The position numbers and the translations under genes were made by a program. From Anaerohalosphaera lusitana (GTDB lineage: Bacteria > Planctomycetota > Phycisphaerae > Sedimentisphaerales > Anaerohalosphaeraceae): a stretch of 64,000 bases of DNA. Below are positions 44,294-53,173 of the stretch, piece after piece (position 1 is the stretch's first letter; every line of letters starts with the position of its first letter). The stretch lies in NCBI RefSeq assembly GCF_002007645.1, contig NZ_CP019791.1:4186974-4250973 (forward strand). Direction: 5' to 3'. The notes under the pieces were generated by a model. It saw only the letters and a list, made by a program, of their open reading frames with translations, was not told where the DNA came from and made no database searches.

Positions 44294-45600
44294 TCACGCC
44301 TCTTACCTTCGCCTTGGCCGATCTTAAGCAGTATCTTGCCTGATTGTGCAGGAAGCGAAAGACTGCCTTTGAACATTTGGCTAGTAGAAGGATCTACAAA
44401 CGTTTCATCTTTGGGCAGATCAATGCTTTCGGTGCTGTGATTAGGATTAACGGCCACTAAACTCTCCCGCTCAAATTTTCTCAACCAGCAATTATTTGAT
44501 TTGAATTTTGGGGCTAAAGGCGAACCAAGGTCCAGTTCATATTCAGAATACCATGGAACAGTTGAATTTGCATACCCTCTTTTGCCTCTGCTTGCAGTAA
44601 AAAGGCTTCTACCATCCTGCTTCACAAGCATCCATGAGCAATAAAAGTACAAGAAATCTCTTTTTGTAAATCTACTATCTTCTCGCGGATGACAATACCA
44701 CCAATCAATGAGGCCTTTTTTCAGAATTTGTTCGTGATGCTGTAAACTCGTGAGCCACTTATTTTCCCTAAAAAACTTCTTGCTGGTGATTCCCAAAGCT
44801 TTTTCATCCATAAGTCCGTCTGTGCGTGCAATAATGGAAGTCCAATCAACACCATCTCGATTTGATCCATAATCAAGTGTATGATTAACTACGAGTAGGT
44901 ATCCATTACTATTGAGTGACTGCTTCAATTTTCCGAGATATTCCAAAAAACCATTTGTCCATTCTTCCTCCTTGTTTGCATATTTCCAACTAGGGTGTCT
45001 TTTGGAAATATTGTGTACCCATACATCTAGAAGAACATTATCCAAGGCAAGACCATCGAAAGAAAATCTGGATGAAGCTGCATTTTCTTCAATAAGACGA
45101 ACAACATTATCAGCTGCCCAATCCTGAAAGGCTGGATTTGCAACGTCTATAAAGAAACGATCATAATAAGCGTGACTAGGATCTGACGGGTTCCAGCGAA
45201 TCCGCATATCCGGATTTTTAGCTTCCAGCTTAACTTCTTTTTGTAGAAGCCAATCAGGGTGGTACTGGTTGATATAGTCATATTCAAAAGACGCAAAAGA
45301 ATTTCCCTTCTGCACTGTAAAGCTACTGAAATAGAACAAAAGTAGTTGTTCTGGTTTTCTTTGCCTCAAAAGCTCCCAAGCTGGATAATTGTGCTTAGTT
45401 ATTAATTGACCGCACCAAATAGCATCATATTTAACTAGATTCTGAAAAGCATCTTCCACGGCTAAGGGCCTAGATGACCAACTATCACCAACCATCAATT
45501 CCCTTTTCTTTAAGAAAATTGTAGCTGGCCCCGCAAAGGAAAATGTTACGGAAAAATTAATTAATAACGCTAAAATAATATATTTCTTCTTTATAGTCAC
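44290..45600 (-). CDS. Exported glycosidase-like protein (GHL15-like)
   Basis: 436 residues. Signal peptide about 1-23 (ending SFAGP). The rest looks like a TIM-barrel of the putative glycosyl-hydrolase (GHL15-like) type: KYDAIWCGQ, DWAADNVVRLIEENA, FDGLALDNVLLDVW with candidate catalytic acids, TDGLMDEKALG and LYFYCSWMLVKQDG. Starts with GTG; GAGGG lies just upstream. Position next to flippase and polymerase suggests trimming or editing of the glycan in the periplasm, which is inference. No characterised activity is known to me for close relatives. Confidence 0.65.
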   Translation of the reverse strand: MTIKKKYIILALLINFSVTFSFAGPATIFLKKRELMVGDSWSSRPLAVEDAFQNLVKYDAIWCGQLITKHNYPAWELLRQRKPEQLLLFYFSSFTVQKGNSFASFEYDYINQYHPDWLLQKEVKLEAKNPDMRIRWNPSDPSHAYYDRFFIDVANPAFQDWAADNVVRLIEENAASSRFSFDGLALDNVLLDVWVHNISKRHPSWKYANKEEEWTNGFLEYLGKLKQSLNSNGYLLVVNHTLDYGSNRDGVDWTSIIARTDGLMDEKALGITSKKFFRENKWLTSLQHHEQILKKGLIDWWYCHPREDSRFTKRDFLYFYCSWMLVKQDGRSLFTASRGKRGYANSTVPWYSEYELDLGSPLAPKFKSNNCWLRKFERESLVAVNPNHSTESIDLPKDETFVDPSTSQMFKGSLSLPAQSGKILLKIGQGEGKRRE

Positions 45601-45607
45601 AAAGCCC

Positions 45608-47035
45608 TCACGCCTTCACGATCTTCTTACGACCCTTCCTGACTTTTTCCGTGGCATTCCTGGTATCTATCACCAGTTGCGAATTCTCAACGACCCAGTT
45701 GTAGTCGTATTCGCTGTGGTCGGTGCTGATCAGGACCGCATCATATTTCTGCAGCATCTTCGGCGTCAGCTTCTTGCTCTTCATCTGCAGATCATAGTCC
45801 CGCTGTTTGTGCGTCTGCGGAATATACGGATCATTGTAGTCGACCCTGGCGCCTTTTTCCCTTAGCAATTCTATCAACTCAAGCGACGGAGATTCGCGTA
45901 CATCGTCGATATCCTTCTTATACGCCAGGCCGAGCACGAGCACCTTCGAGCCCTTAAGGCTCTTCTTATGGTCGTTCAGCGCCTCAAGCGTCCGCATCAC
46001 AACATAATGCGGCATATCGGTGTTGATCTCGCCTGCCAGCTCGATAAAGCGGGTCGGCATGCCGTACTGCCGGGCCTTCCACGTCAAATAGAACGGATCG
46101 ATCGGAATACAGTGCCCGCCGAGCCCCGGCCCCGGGTAGAAGGCCTTGTAGCCGAACGGTTTCGTACTGGCAGCGTGGATAACTTCCCACACGTCGATGC
46201 CCATACGGTCGAAAAGCATCTTGAGTTCGTTAACCATTGCGATGTTTACGCAGCGGTAGGTATTTTCGAGTATTTTCGCGGCCTCAGCGGCTTCGCAGGA
46301 CTTGACCGGAACGAGCGTATCGATAGCGTATTTGTAGATCTCCACCGCCATGTCGAGACTCTTTTTGTCATACCCCCCGACGACTTTCGGTATCGTCGCG
46401 GTGCGGAAGCTCTTGTTGCCCGGATCCTCACGTTCGGGAGAATACGCCAGGTGGAAATCTCGGCCGGCCTTGAGGCCCGACTTTTCGAGGATCGGAAGCA
46501 TCAGTTCTTTTGTCGTACCCGGATAGGTAGTGCTTTCAAGTACGACGAGCTGACCCTTGCGAAGATACTTGCTGATCGTTTCGCAGGTCTTCTCGACGAA
46601 CTGCATATCTGGCTCACGATTCTCAGTCAGCGGAGTCGGAACAGCGATCAGCAAAGCGTCAGGCTTGCCGAGCTGATTCATCTTCTCGGTGACCTTGAAG
46701 TTTTTGGTATCGACCATCTCCTTGACATCGCTGGATGGGATGTGCTTGAGCGGACTCTTGCCCTTGTTGAGATTGCTTACGGTCTTAGGATTAACGTCGA
46801 AGCCGAGCACCTTCGCTCCGCCCAGACAAAACTCACGTGCCAGGGGAAGACCTACATAACCCATGCCGACAATACCGACCAGCGGCACGTCACTCTTCTT
46901 GGCCGAGGTGGTTTTCTTTTTAGCAGCCTTTTTCCGTGTTGTTTTTTTGGCTGTTTTCTTTACAGCCTTCTTTGTTGTCTTCTTCTTAGCGGTCTTTTTC
47001 GCGGCTTTCTTAGTGGTCTTCTTTTTAGCGGCCAT
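45608..47035 (-). CDS. UDP-N-acetylhexosamine 6-dehydrogenase with histone-H1-like N-terminal tail
   Basis: 475 residues. Residues 49-475 are a nucleotide-sugar dehydrogenase: GIVGMGYVGLPLAREF (NAD site), TYPGTTKE, SPEREDPGN, the catalytic Cys in GLGGHCIPIDP, and VLVLGLAYKKDIDDVRES. The type oxidises UDP-GlcNAc/ManNAc/GalNAc to the uronic acid. Residues 1-48 are an added tail made almost only of Lys, Ala and Thr (23 Lys, 1 Arg) in KKTAKK-like repeats, resembling bacterial histone-H1-like tails. AAAGG lies seven nt before the ATG, supporting translation of the tail; a GTG directly after the tail is an alternative but with a poorer site. Cotranscribed with the epimerase and ugd. Confidence 0.88.
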   Translation of the reverse strand: MAAKKKTTKKAAKKTAKKKTTKKAVKKTAKKTTRKKAAKKKTTSAKKSDVPLVGIVGMGYVGLPLAREFCLGGAKVLGFDVNPKTVSNLNKGKSPLKHIPSSDVKEMVDTKNFKVTEKMNQLGKPDALLIAVPTPLTENREPDMQFVEKTCETISKYLRKGQLVVLESTTYPGTTKELMLPILEKSGLKAGRDFHLAYSPEREDPGNKSFRTATIPKVVGGYDKKSLDMAVEIYKYAIDTLVPVKSCEAAEAAKILENTYRCVNIAMVNELKMLFDRMGIDVWEVIHAASTKPFGYKAFYPGPGLGGHCIPIDPFYLTWKARQYGMPTRFIELAGEINTDMPHYVVMRTLEALNDHKKSLKGSKVLVLGLAYKKDIDDVRESPSLELIELLREKGARVDYNDPYIPQTHKQRDYDLQMKSKKLTPKMLQKYDAVLISTDHSEYDYNWVVENSQLVIDTRNATEKVRKGRKKIVKA

Positions 47036-47058
47036 TTACGTACCTTTCTCCGAAAATC

Positions 47059-48015
47059 CTATTCCGTAGTGTTTGTATTTTTGAGCCAGTCGGCGAAACG
47101 CTTAAGGCCGACCGACAGTTCTGTCGTTGGATGATAGCCCAGCTCCAGCTTTGCCTTCGTGACATCAGCATAAGTCTGATTGACGTCGCCTGGCTGGAGC
47201 GGGAGCCGGTTGATAATCGCTTTTTTGCCGAGTGCATTTTCGAGCTCGGCGATGAGTTCGTCAAGTCGGATCGGCTGGGATTCACCGAGATTGTAAATAT
47301 TGTAGCCCGAGCACCTGTCCATCGCCGCTCTAACGCCGTCGATGATGTCGTCGATGTATGTGTAGTCGCGTCTCATCGAACCGTCACCATAGACGGGAAT
47401 GGGCTTGTCATCGAGGATCAGGCGGGCGAATTTATGTATCGCTAGGTCCGGCCTCTGCCTCGGCCCGTATGCTGTAAAAAAACGCAGGCAGGTTATGTCA
47501 ATGTCATGCAGATGACTGTAAGTGTAGCAGATCAGCTCGCCTGCCTTTTTGGTGGCTGCGTATGGTGAGATCGGGTAGTCGACGTTATCGGTTTCGGCAA
47601 ACGGAATTTTCTCATTATTGCCGTAGACACTCGAGCTGGAAGCGAAGATGAATTTCGGGATCTTGTAGTGCCGTGCTGCTTCGAGCATGACAGTAGTGCC
47701 CTCGACATTTACCTGGTGATACGGAACCGGAGCCAGTATCGACGGCCGAACGCCCGCTTTGGCTGCAAGGTGCACGATCATGTCCGGCTTTTGCTCTGTG
47801 CAAGCACGTTCGACGTCTTCTGGTTCGCATATGTCACCAAGCACGAAGGTGAAGTTCTCGTGCTGATTGAAATTGCTCAAATTCTGACGTTTGATCGCCA
47901 TGTCGTAGAACGGATCGAGATTGTCTAGCCCGACGACTGTATGACCGTCGGCAAGGAGCCGTTCGGTCAGATGTGAACCGATAAAACCTGCTGCGCCTGT
48001 TACGAGGATATTCAT
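47059..48015 (-). CDS. UDP-glucuronate 4-epimerase-type NAD-dependent epimerase
   Basis: 318 residues, extended short-chain dehydrogenase. GAAGFIGSHLTERLL (NAD site), DNLDPFYD, HLAAKAGVRPS, the catalytic Ser-Tyr-Lys in SSSSVYG...YAATKKAGE, RFFTAYGPRQRPD and YGDGSMRRDYTYIDD. The AGVRPS and PFYD blocks favour UDP-glucuronate 4-epimerase, giving UDP-galacturonate from the product of ugd, whose gene ends only one base upstream. Confidence 0.88.
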   Translation of the reverse strand: MNILVTGAAGFIGSHLTERLLADGHTVVGLDNLDPFYDMAIKRQNLSNFNQHENFTFVLGDICEPEDVERACTEQKPDMIVHLAAKAGVRPSILAPVPYHQVNVEGTTVMLEAARHYKIPKFIFASSSSVYGNNEKIPFAETDNVDYPISPYAATKKAGELICYTYSHLHDIDITCLRFFTAYGPRQRPDLAIHKFARLILDDKPIPVYGDGSMRRDYTYIDDIIDGVRAAMDRCSGYNIYNLGESQPIRLDELIAELENALGKKAIINRLPLQPGDVNQTYADVTKAKLELGYHPTTELSVGLKRFADWLKNTNTTE

Positions 48016-48016
48016 G

Positions 48017-49312
48017 CTAAGCTGTGGGCCTTCCTATGCTGTGGTATTCGATTCCGTACTTTTTGATGAATGACGGGTCGTAAAGATTTCGGCCGTCAAA
48101 GATGACCGGTGAATTGAGCATTTCGGTGATCAGATCGAAGTTGGGATTTCGGAACTCTTGCCAGTCGGTAAAGATGACCAGTGCGTCCGCGTTTTCAAGT
48201 GCGTCATAGCTGCGGGTGGTCGTTTTGATCCTGCCTTCGAGTTCAGCAGGTTTTGCTTCCGGGTCGTATGCGTTCACCTTGAAGCCCGCATCCAAAAATT
48301 TCTGTATGCAGCGGACTGCCGGCGATTCGCGGGTGTCGTCCGTCTTGGCCTTGAACGCCAGCCCCCACGCCGCGATAGTGATGTCCTTCTTGTCTTTGAA
48401 GTAGTTCAGCACACGATCTGCAAATCTGTCCTGCTGATGGTAGTTAGCATCGCGTACCGCCTGTGCGATCGTCATCGGACAATCCTTCTGGTCACCCATG
48501 TATGTCAGTGCCCGCACGTCTTTAGGAAAGCAGCTTCCGCCGTAGCCGACGCCCGGAAACAGAAAAGCACTGCCGATCCGCGAATCGCTGCCGACTGCCC
48601 GGCGGACCTGTTCGATGTCCGCATCGAAGGTGTCGCAAAGGCCGCTGAGCTCGTTCATGAAAGAGATGCGGGTTGCGAGCATGACGTTGGCCGCGTACTT
48701 GGCCATTTCCGCACTGGCTGGATCCATGAAGATTATGCGTTTGCTCTTACGCATGAACGGTGCGTAGAGCTGTTTCATTATTTCGCGGACGGCCGGGTTT
48801 TCAGTACCGATGATCACGCGGTCAGGTTTGAGGAAGTCATCAACCGCAGAGCCCTCTTTGAGGAACTCTGGATTTGAGACATAATCGAATGGGTGGTCGG
48901 TCTTGCTTGCCATAATTTCGCTGACCAGTTTGTGCGTGCCGACTGGTACGGTGCTTTTTGTAACGATGATGCGGTAGTCGGTCATCGATTCGGCAACCTG
49001 CTCTGCCACTTCCAGCACGGCAGATATATCTGCAGAGCCGTCGGGTGCACTGGGTGTGCCGACTCCGATGAAGATCAGCAGCGATTCGTCCACGCCCTCT
49101 TTAATGGAGGTCGTGAATTTCAATCGGCCCGCGGTCACGTTTCGTTTGACGATCTCGGTAAGGCCGGGCTCATAGATCGGGATCTCGCCGTCTCTGAGCA
49201 GGTCGATCTTCTGCGGATCATTGTCGACGCACATTACATCATTGCCCGCGTCGGCAAGACATGCCGCTGCGACCAGACCAACATAACCGACTCCTACTGC
49301 TGCTACTTTCAT
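48017..49312 (-). CDS. ugd: UDP-glucose 6-dehydrogenase
   Basis: 431 residues. VGVGYVGLVAAACLADAG (NAD site), IGVGTPSAPDGSADIS, STVPVGTH, the catalytic Cys in GVGYGGSCFPKDVRAL, and IAAWGLAFKAKTDDTRESPA. Oxidises UDP-glucose to UDP-glucuronate, feeding the epimerase next door. First gene of the ugd-epimerase-dehydrogenase run after a 286-nt gap that should contain a promoter. Confidence 0.95.
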   Translation of the reverse strand: MKVAAVGVGYVGLVAAACLADAGNDVMCVDNDPQKIDLLRDGEIPIYEPGLTEIVKRNVTAGRLKFTTSIKEGVDESLLIFIGVGTPSAPDGSADISAVLEVAEQVAESMTDYRIIVTKSTVPVGTHKLVSEIMASKTDHPFDYVSNPEFLKEGSAVDDFLKPDRVIIGTENPAVREIMKQLYAPFMRKSKRIIFMDPASAEMAKYAANVMLATRISFMNELSGLCDTFDADIEQVRRAVGSDSRIGSAFLFPGVGYGGSCFPKDVRALTYMGDQKDCPMTIAQAVRDANYHQQDRFADRVLNYFKDKKDITIAAWGLAFKAKTDDTRESPAVRCIQKFLDAGFKVNAYDPEAKPAELEGRIKTTTRSYDALENADALVIFTDWQEFRNPNFDLITEMLNSPVIFDGRNLYDPSFIKKYGIEYHSIGRPTA

Positions 49313-49395
49313 TTGCTGCTTTCCTCTTGCGTAAAGGGCGACATTATCGGGCCTCGCCTTGATGGACTCCGTCCCTGTGGGGCGCCCTCAACCCC

Positions 49396-49442
49396 TGTGA
49401 GATTACTACAAGCTGTTTCAAAACAGCTTCTACATCATTTTA
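49396..49442. repeat. Hairpin element, sibling of 16.27 kb
   Basis: AAGCTGTTTCAAAACAGCTT (about 49411-49430) forms a perfect stem; ATTAC precedes and CATCAT follows, as at 16258-16300. A second hairpin, ACCGCTAAATACAGCGGT (about 49473-49490), follows. Located between ugd and the DUF362 gene, so it may terminate DUF362 transcription. Confidence 0.5.
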
Positions 49443-49598
49443 CATGCGGTGAATGACTTCCGCACTCAGATACCGCTAAATACAGCGGTTATTTGACTAT
49501 ATCGGCAAAATCGGCCGCAAGTTTATATACTTTAACAACTTATGTTTGGCAATTATTGGATTCAAGTGCGTTCTTAATGTAGTCAGCTTTGAGGACAA

Positions 49599-50690
49599 TC
49601 ACTTGCCGGGTTCATAATCCTGGAACATTTTTCCCCATTCGCTGTTTTCGAGCCAGTCTTTTACCACCTTTTTGCCTTCTTTCGGGTACCAGATCTTATC
49701 GTGATACACAGCCGAGGCAAAGATGAACATGTATACGATCGGCGTGTGGAACATCAGCCGCTGGAGCCATTTCATCGGACCGAACCAGAACAGCTTGCCC
49801 ACGCTCGAAGCCGCATTATCGCCTGTGCTGAACTGCCAGTCGGTGTTTTTGACGTCAAAATCGCCGATTATCTCGATCTCGTCGAGCCTTCCGGTGCCCA
49901 GCCCCCTTTCGTGTGCCAGGCGGATGAACTTGTGATCCATCGGCTCAAACCCCATCAGGCTTGCCGACACCGCGTCTATCGCAACACAGTCATCCGATGC
50001 CAGCAACACGTCCTTGCGGAGTGGGATCATTGTTCGCGGACCCGGTCCGTTACCCGCGGTCGTGCCGTCCATGACCGTGAATATGCCCGGATGGATCTCT
50101 TTCTGGATTGCAAGCAGGTCGACGAGGGTTTCGTGAATTTTTGAATGACAGTAGTGCCGGCGGTTGGAAAGCAGGCCGCCGAACGCGTTTTTCATCGCGC
50201 CGGTCATGTTTGTATAAATGTGACACTTGACGGTGGGCAGATGGACGACGTTCTTGCCGTGAAAATAGTCCGGGATGCGGATACCCTCGGGGAAGATGTC
50301 GTCGAGTACCAGCATATCCGCTTTGGGCTGGTAGGTGGTCCATTTCATGTCCGCGGGCTTGAAGTTGTACTTTATCGGAACATCGTAGTGCTCGCAGACG
50401 GGCCGTTGTTTATTGTACATCTCACCCTTTTTGGCGGAGGTTACGACGGTTTCATTTTCCACGCACACCAGGTCGTCAAAGCCCGCTTTTTGCAGGCCCT
50501 GTATGGTCCCTTCGAGCTGCCAGGGAGTGGTGTTTGCGCTGGGGTACATAAGGTGCCAGGAGATGTTATTTTTCAGTATCGTAGTGGCCGAACTGTCGAG
50601 TGCGGATGATACGTCGGCCATATCCATAAGACGCTTAACATCATCCAGAATGGTGTCTGGGGTCGTTTTTATGACAGCAACTTTGCTCAT
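49599..50690 (-). CDS. DUF362-domain protein
   Basis: 363 residues, no signal peptide. DUF362 features: KNNISWH, VVHLPTVKCHIYTNMTGAMKNAFGGLL, MDGTTAGNGPGPR and DDCVAIDAVSASLMGFEP. The family has no settled function; many members carry ferredoxin-like FeS motifs, absent here. One hydrophobic stretch near the C-terminus (about 310-325). Sits between ugd and the GT-C-like gene and may take part in sugar or lipid modification. Confidence 0.85.
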   Translation of the reverse strand: MSKVAVIKTTPDTILDDVKRLMDMADVSSALDSSATTILKNNISWHLMYPSANTTPWQLEGTIQGLQKAGFDDLVCVENETVVTSAKKGEMYNKQRPVCEHYDVPIKYNFKPADMKWTTYQPKADMLVLDDIFPEGIRIPDYFHGKNVVHLPTVKCHIYTNMTGAMKNAFGGLLSNRRHYCHSKIHETLVDLLAIQKEIHPGIFTVMDGTTAGNGPGPRTMIPLRKDVLLASDDCVAIDAVSASLMGFEPMDHKFIRLAHERGLGTGRLDEIEIIGDFDVKNTDWQFSTGDNAASSVGKLFWFGPMKWLQRLMFHTPIVYMFIFASAVYHDKIWYPKEGKKVVKDWLENSEWGKMFQDYEPGK

Positions 50691-50718
50691 TTATTGCCCT
50701 GTTTTATGTAACTTTGTG

Positions 50719-52224
50719 CTATTTTTCCCTAACTTTGTGCAAGTTTCCGGCAGTTTTGAAATCGTAATTTTCGAGCATAAATTTCGGTGTATAGCCGGGA
50801 ATCGGCGAAACCACGTAAATATCGTGACTTTGCAGTAACTTCTCAAGTGCCTTTACGTCGGGGAATGCTATCGGGTTCTCATAGTCGCCGTGGTTAGAGA
50901 GGACTTTTACGGATGGGGCCATATTGTGCACCGCCTGGGCATACCACAAAGCGTAAACCGTTGTGCCGTCAGCAATTATGATCGAATCCTCCGGAACCTG
51001 ATTGAGTGCTGATTCTGCAAACTGCTGCGGTCCGGTGTTGCCCCCCTGCCACGGCTGCAGGAAGTATTCATAGTCGTTCCGAAACGGGATCTGACGCTTC
51101 GTACCGAGGCTCACACCCGCTTTTTGGGCCATCGCGGGTACAAAAAAGTACACCAGCGGGGGCAAAAACGCGAATATTAGTACAATAACAGGGATTGCAC
51201 CGCTGCTCGTTCTTTTGAGCAGCCAGTTGGCGCCAACACCCATAAATATGGCTGAAAGGCAGTAAAACGGGATGAAAAACGCGTATCTGTCCGGAACCGT
51301 ATAGCGGAACGCGAAGATAAAAAACAGTCCCAGCAGGATTGCGATCACTGTTTTGAACATTGCCGGGCCCGCGGTTTTGCGGATCGCGTAACACCCTGCG
51401 AAGATCAGCAAAATATTGGGAGTGGCGAACGAAAGCCCGATAAAAAGCACGTTTTCAAGGGCGATACGCGGGGTTATTGCGACATTCAGGGCGTCCGAGG
51501 CCCAACTGCTGCCGAACAGTGCCGAGGATATGACGGCAGGCAAATCGCGTGTTTCGAGGTATTGTTCGATTATCAGGTATTCGTAGGGAAATGCTCCCAC
51601 GGTCCATGCAAGTATGAAGGCTGCGAAAACCGGCCAGGTGTTGCGGTTTTTTGCAAGTACATATATGGCCATGCAGCCGTAGACTGCGAGGGGAATGATG
51701 CCCCACATGTGATTTGCGATGGACAGGCCGTTGACAAAACCGAGCAGAATCAGGTATCGAGGCTGGTTTGTCTTGCAAAACATGTAAAGAACTATCAGTT
51801 CCGCAGAAAAAATGGCGGTGTAGAGGGTGTAGACCTCCGCGATGGCTGAGTGCTGCCAGAATGTCCACGACAGGGCCAGCGAGATTGCTGCAACCGCTGC
51901 GGGGAGCGTTTTTCTGAGCCAAATGCGGACCAGCAGAAAGATGTTTGCGATCGTCAGCGCGCCGCAGACTGCGGAGATGAGATTTACACGGTAGCCGAAT
52001 TCGCCGAGCGGGATGCTCTTTACGGCGAATCCTATGAGGTGGTAGAGCGGGTGGGCCAGTGCGAGGCCTAGACCGCCTTCGATGTCGCCGTTATAAACGC
52101 GGTACTGGAACATTCCGCTGTCCTGCCAGAGTGCGCCGGGCGCGGTGGAGGGTATGTAGACGAGCAGGGCCAATACCAGGGCCGTGAGGTAGTAAAGCGT
52201 GTTTTTGCGCAGTCCGTTGTACAT
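50719..52224 (-). CDS. DUF2723 GT-C-like membrane glycosyltransferase
   Basis: 501 residues, about eleven membrane helices and a soluble C-terminal part (about 390-501). DUF2723 pattern: PGALWQDSGMFQYRVYNGD in the first periplasmic loop (Asp likely catalytic), HPLYHLIGF, WTFWQHSAIAEVYTLY and NGLSIANHMWG. Relatives of protein O-mannosyltransferases that use polyprenyl-phosphate sugars outside the membrane. The adjacent UbiA-type gene could supply such a donor. Confidence 0.85.
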   Translation of the reverse strand: MYNGLRKNTLYYLTALVLALLVYIPSTAPGALWQDSGMFQYRVYNGDIEGGLGLALAHPLYHLIGFAVKSIPLGEFGYRVNLISAVCGALTIANIFLLVRIWLRKTLPAAVAAISLALSWTFWQHSAIAEVYTLYTAIFSAELIVLYMFCKTNQPRYLILLGFVNGLSIANHMWGIIPLAVYGCMAIYVLAKNRNTWPVFAAFILAWTVGAFPYEYLIIEQYLETRDLPAVISSALFGSSWASDALNVAITPRIALENVLFIGLSFATPNILLIFAGCYAIRKTAGPAMFKTVIAILLGLFFIFAFRYTVPDRYAFFIPFYCLSAIFMGVGANWLLKRTSSGAIPVIVLIFAFLPPLVYFFVPAMAQKAGVSLGTKRQIPFRNDYEYFLQPWQGGNTGPQQFAESALNQVPEDSIIIADGTTVYALWYAQAVHNMAPSVKVLSNHGDYENPIAFPDVKALEKLLQSHDIYVVSPIPGYTPKFMLENYDFKTAGNLHKVREK

Positions 52225-52242
52225 TTTTGAGCAGGCCTCCGG

Positions 52243-53166
52243 TTACATGAGCTGGCGGAACCAGGCGGCTATTTCCTTGCCGTAGAGCGTTATGATGGCT
52301 GCGAAGATAATCCAGAGCATTACGGTTGCCTGGAACGGGCGGTCCTTGAGCATTATATCCGTGGGATCGGAGTAGGCGCCCTTCATCGAGAGCAGTGCGA
52401 AACGGAAGATGCCGTAGACGACGAAAGGCAGGGAATACACGAGATAGTTCGTTCCGAAGGCGGCTGTGGTCCGCTCGCTGATGCTGTAGAGCAGGAAGGT
52501 GATTATCGCGATTCCGGCGGAGGTGGAGATCAGGTGGGTCAGCAGATCCGGAGTATACTCGATCAGCGTGGCTCGGTGGTAGTGAGCGTCCTTGCCGTTG
52601 GCGAGGGTCATCATCTCGTTGTAGCGTTTGCAGAAACCCATGAACAGGCATATGGTGAACAGGCAGATGAACAGCCAGGGGCTTATCTGGACGGAAATTG
52701 CTACCGCGCCTGCTACAGCGCGGAGTACGAAGCCGATGGCGATGACGATGACGTCGATCAGGACGAAATTTTTGAGCAGCAGTGAGTACGCCACCTGCAG
52801 GACCGCGTAAAGTATTATCATTGCGAGCAATGCGGGCGACACCGCTAGTGAGATAGCTGCAGCGAAGATCATCAGTATCACGGCTTCGATGAGGGCGTCT
52901 TTTACGCTGATCTTGCCGGCTGCAAGGGGCCTGGTCCTTTTTACGGGATGCCGGCGGTCGGCCTCGAGGTCGCGTATGTCGTTTAGGATGTAGGCGAATG
53001 AGGATACGAAGCAGAATGCGATGACTGCAGCGATGGAGTGCAGCCAGGCAGAGGGAATGTGCATGCTCATGCCGAAGATGATCGGCATGAGCACGACGAC
53101 ATTTTTTATCCAGTTGTGCGGACGTGCGAGTTTGAGGTAGTCCGCAACTGCTGATCTGCTAGCCAT
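52243..53166 (-). CDS. UbiA-family polyprenyl-phosphate phosphoribosyl/sugar transferase-like
   Basis: 307 residues, about eight helices. Begins with KLARPHNWIKNVVVLMPIIFG, which I associate with decaprenyl-phosphate phosphoribosyltransferase rather than ubiquinone/haem UbiA enzymes; first Asp-rich motif NDIRDLEADRRHP; second DPTD region near the end. Would transfer a prenyl-phosphate acceptor to PRPP, giving a lipid-linked ribose donor. The DprE1/DprE2 epimerase pair is not in the window. AGG lies six nt before the ATG; seven bases from the DegT stop. Confidence 0.75.
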   Translation of the reverse strand: MASRSAVADYLKLARPHNWIKNVVVLMPIIFGMSMHIPSAWLHSIAAVIAFCFVSSFAYILNDIRDLEADRRHPVKRTRPLAAGKISVKDALIEAVILMIFAAAISLAVSPALLAMIILYAVLQVAYSLLLKNFVLIDVIVIAIGFVLRAVAGAVAISVQISPWLFICLFTICLFMGFCKRYNEMMTLANGKDAHYHRATLIEYTPDLLTHLISTSAGIAIITFLLYSISERTTAAFGTNYLVYSLPFVVYGIFRFALLSMKGAYSDPTDIMLKDRPFQATVMLWIIFAAIITLYGKEIAAWFRQLM

Positions 53167-53173
53167 CCATTAC

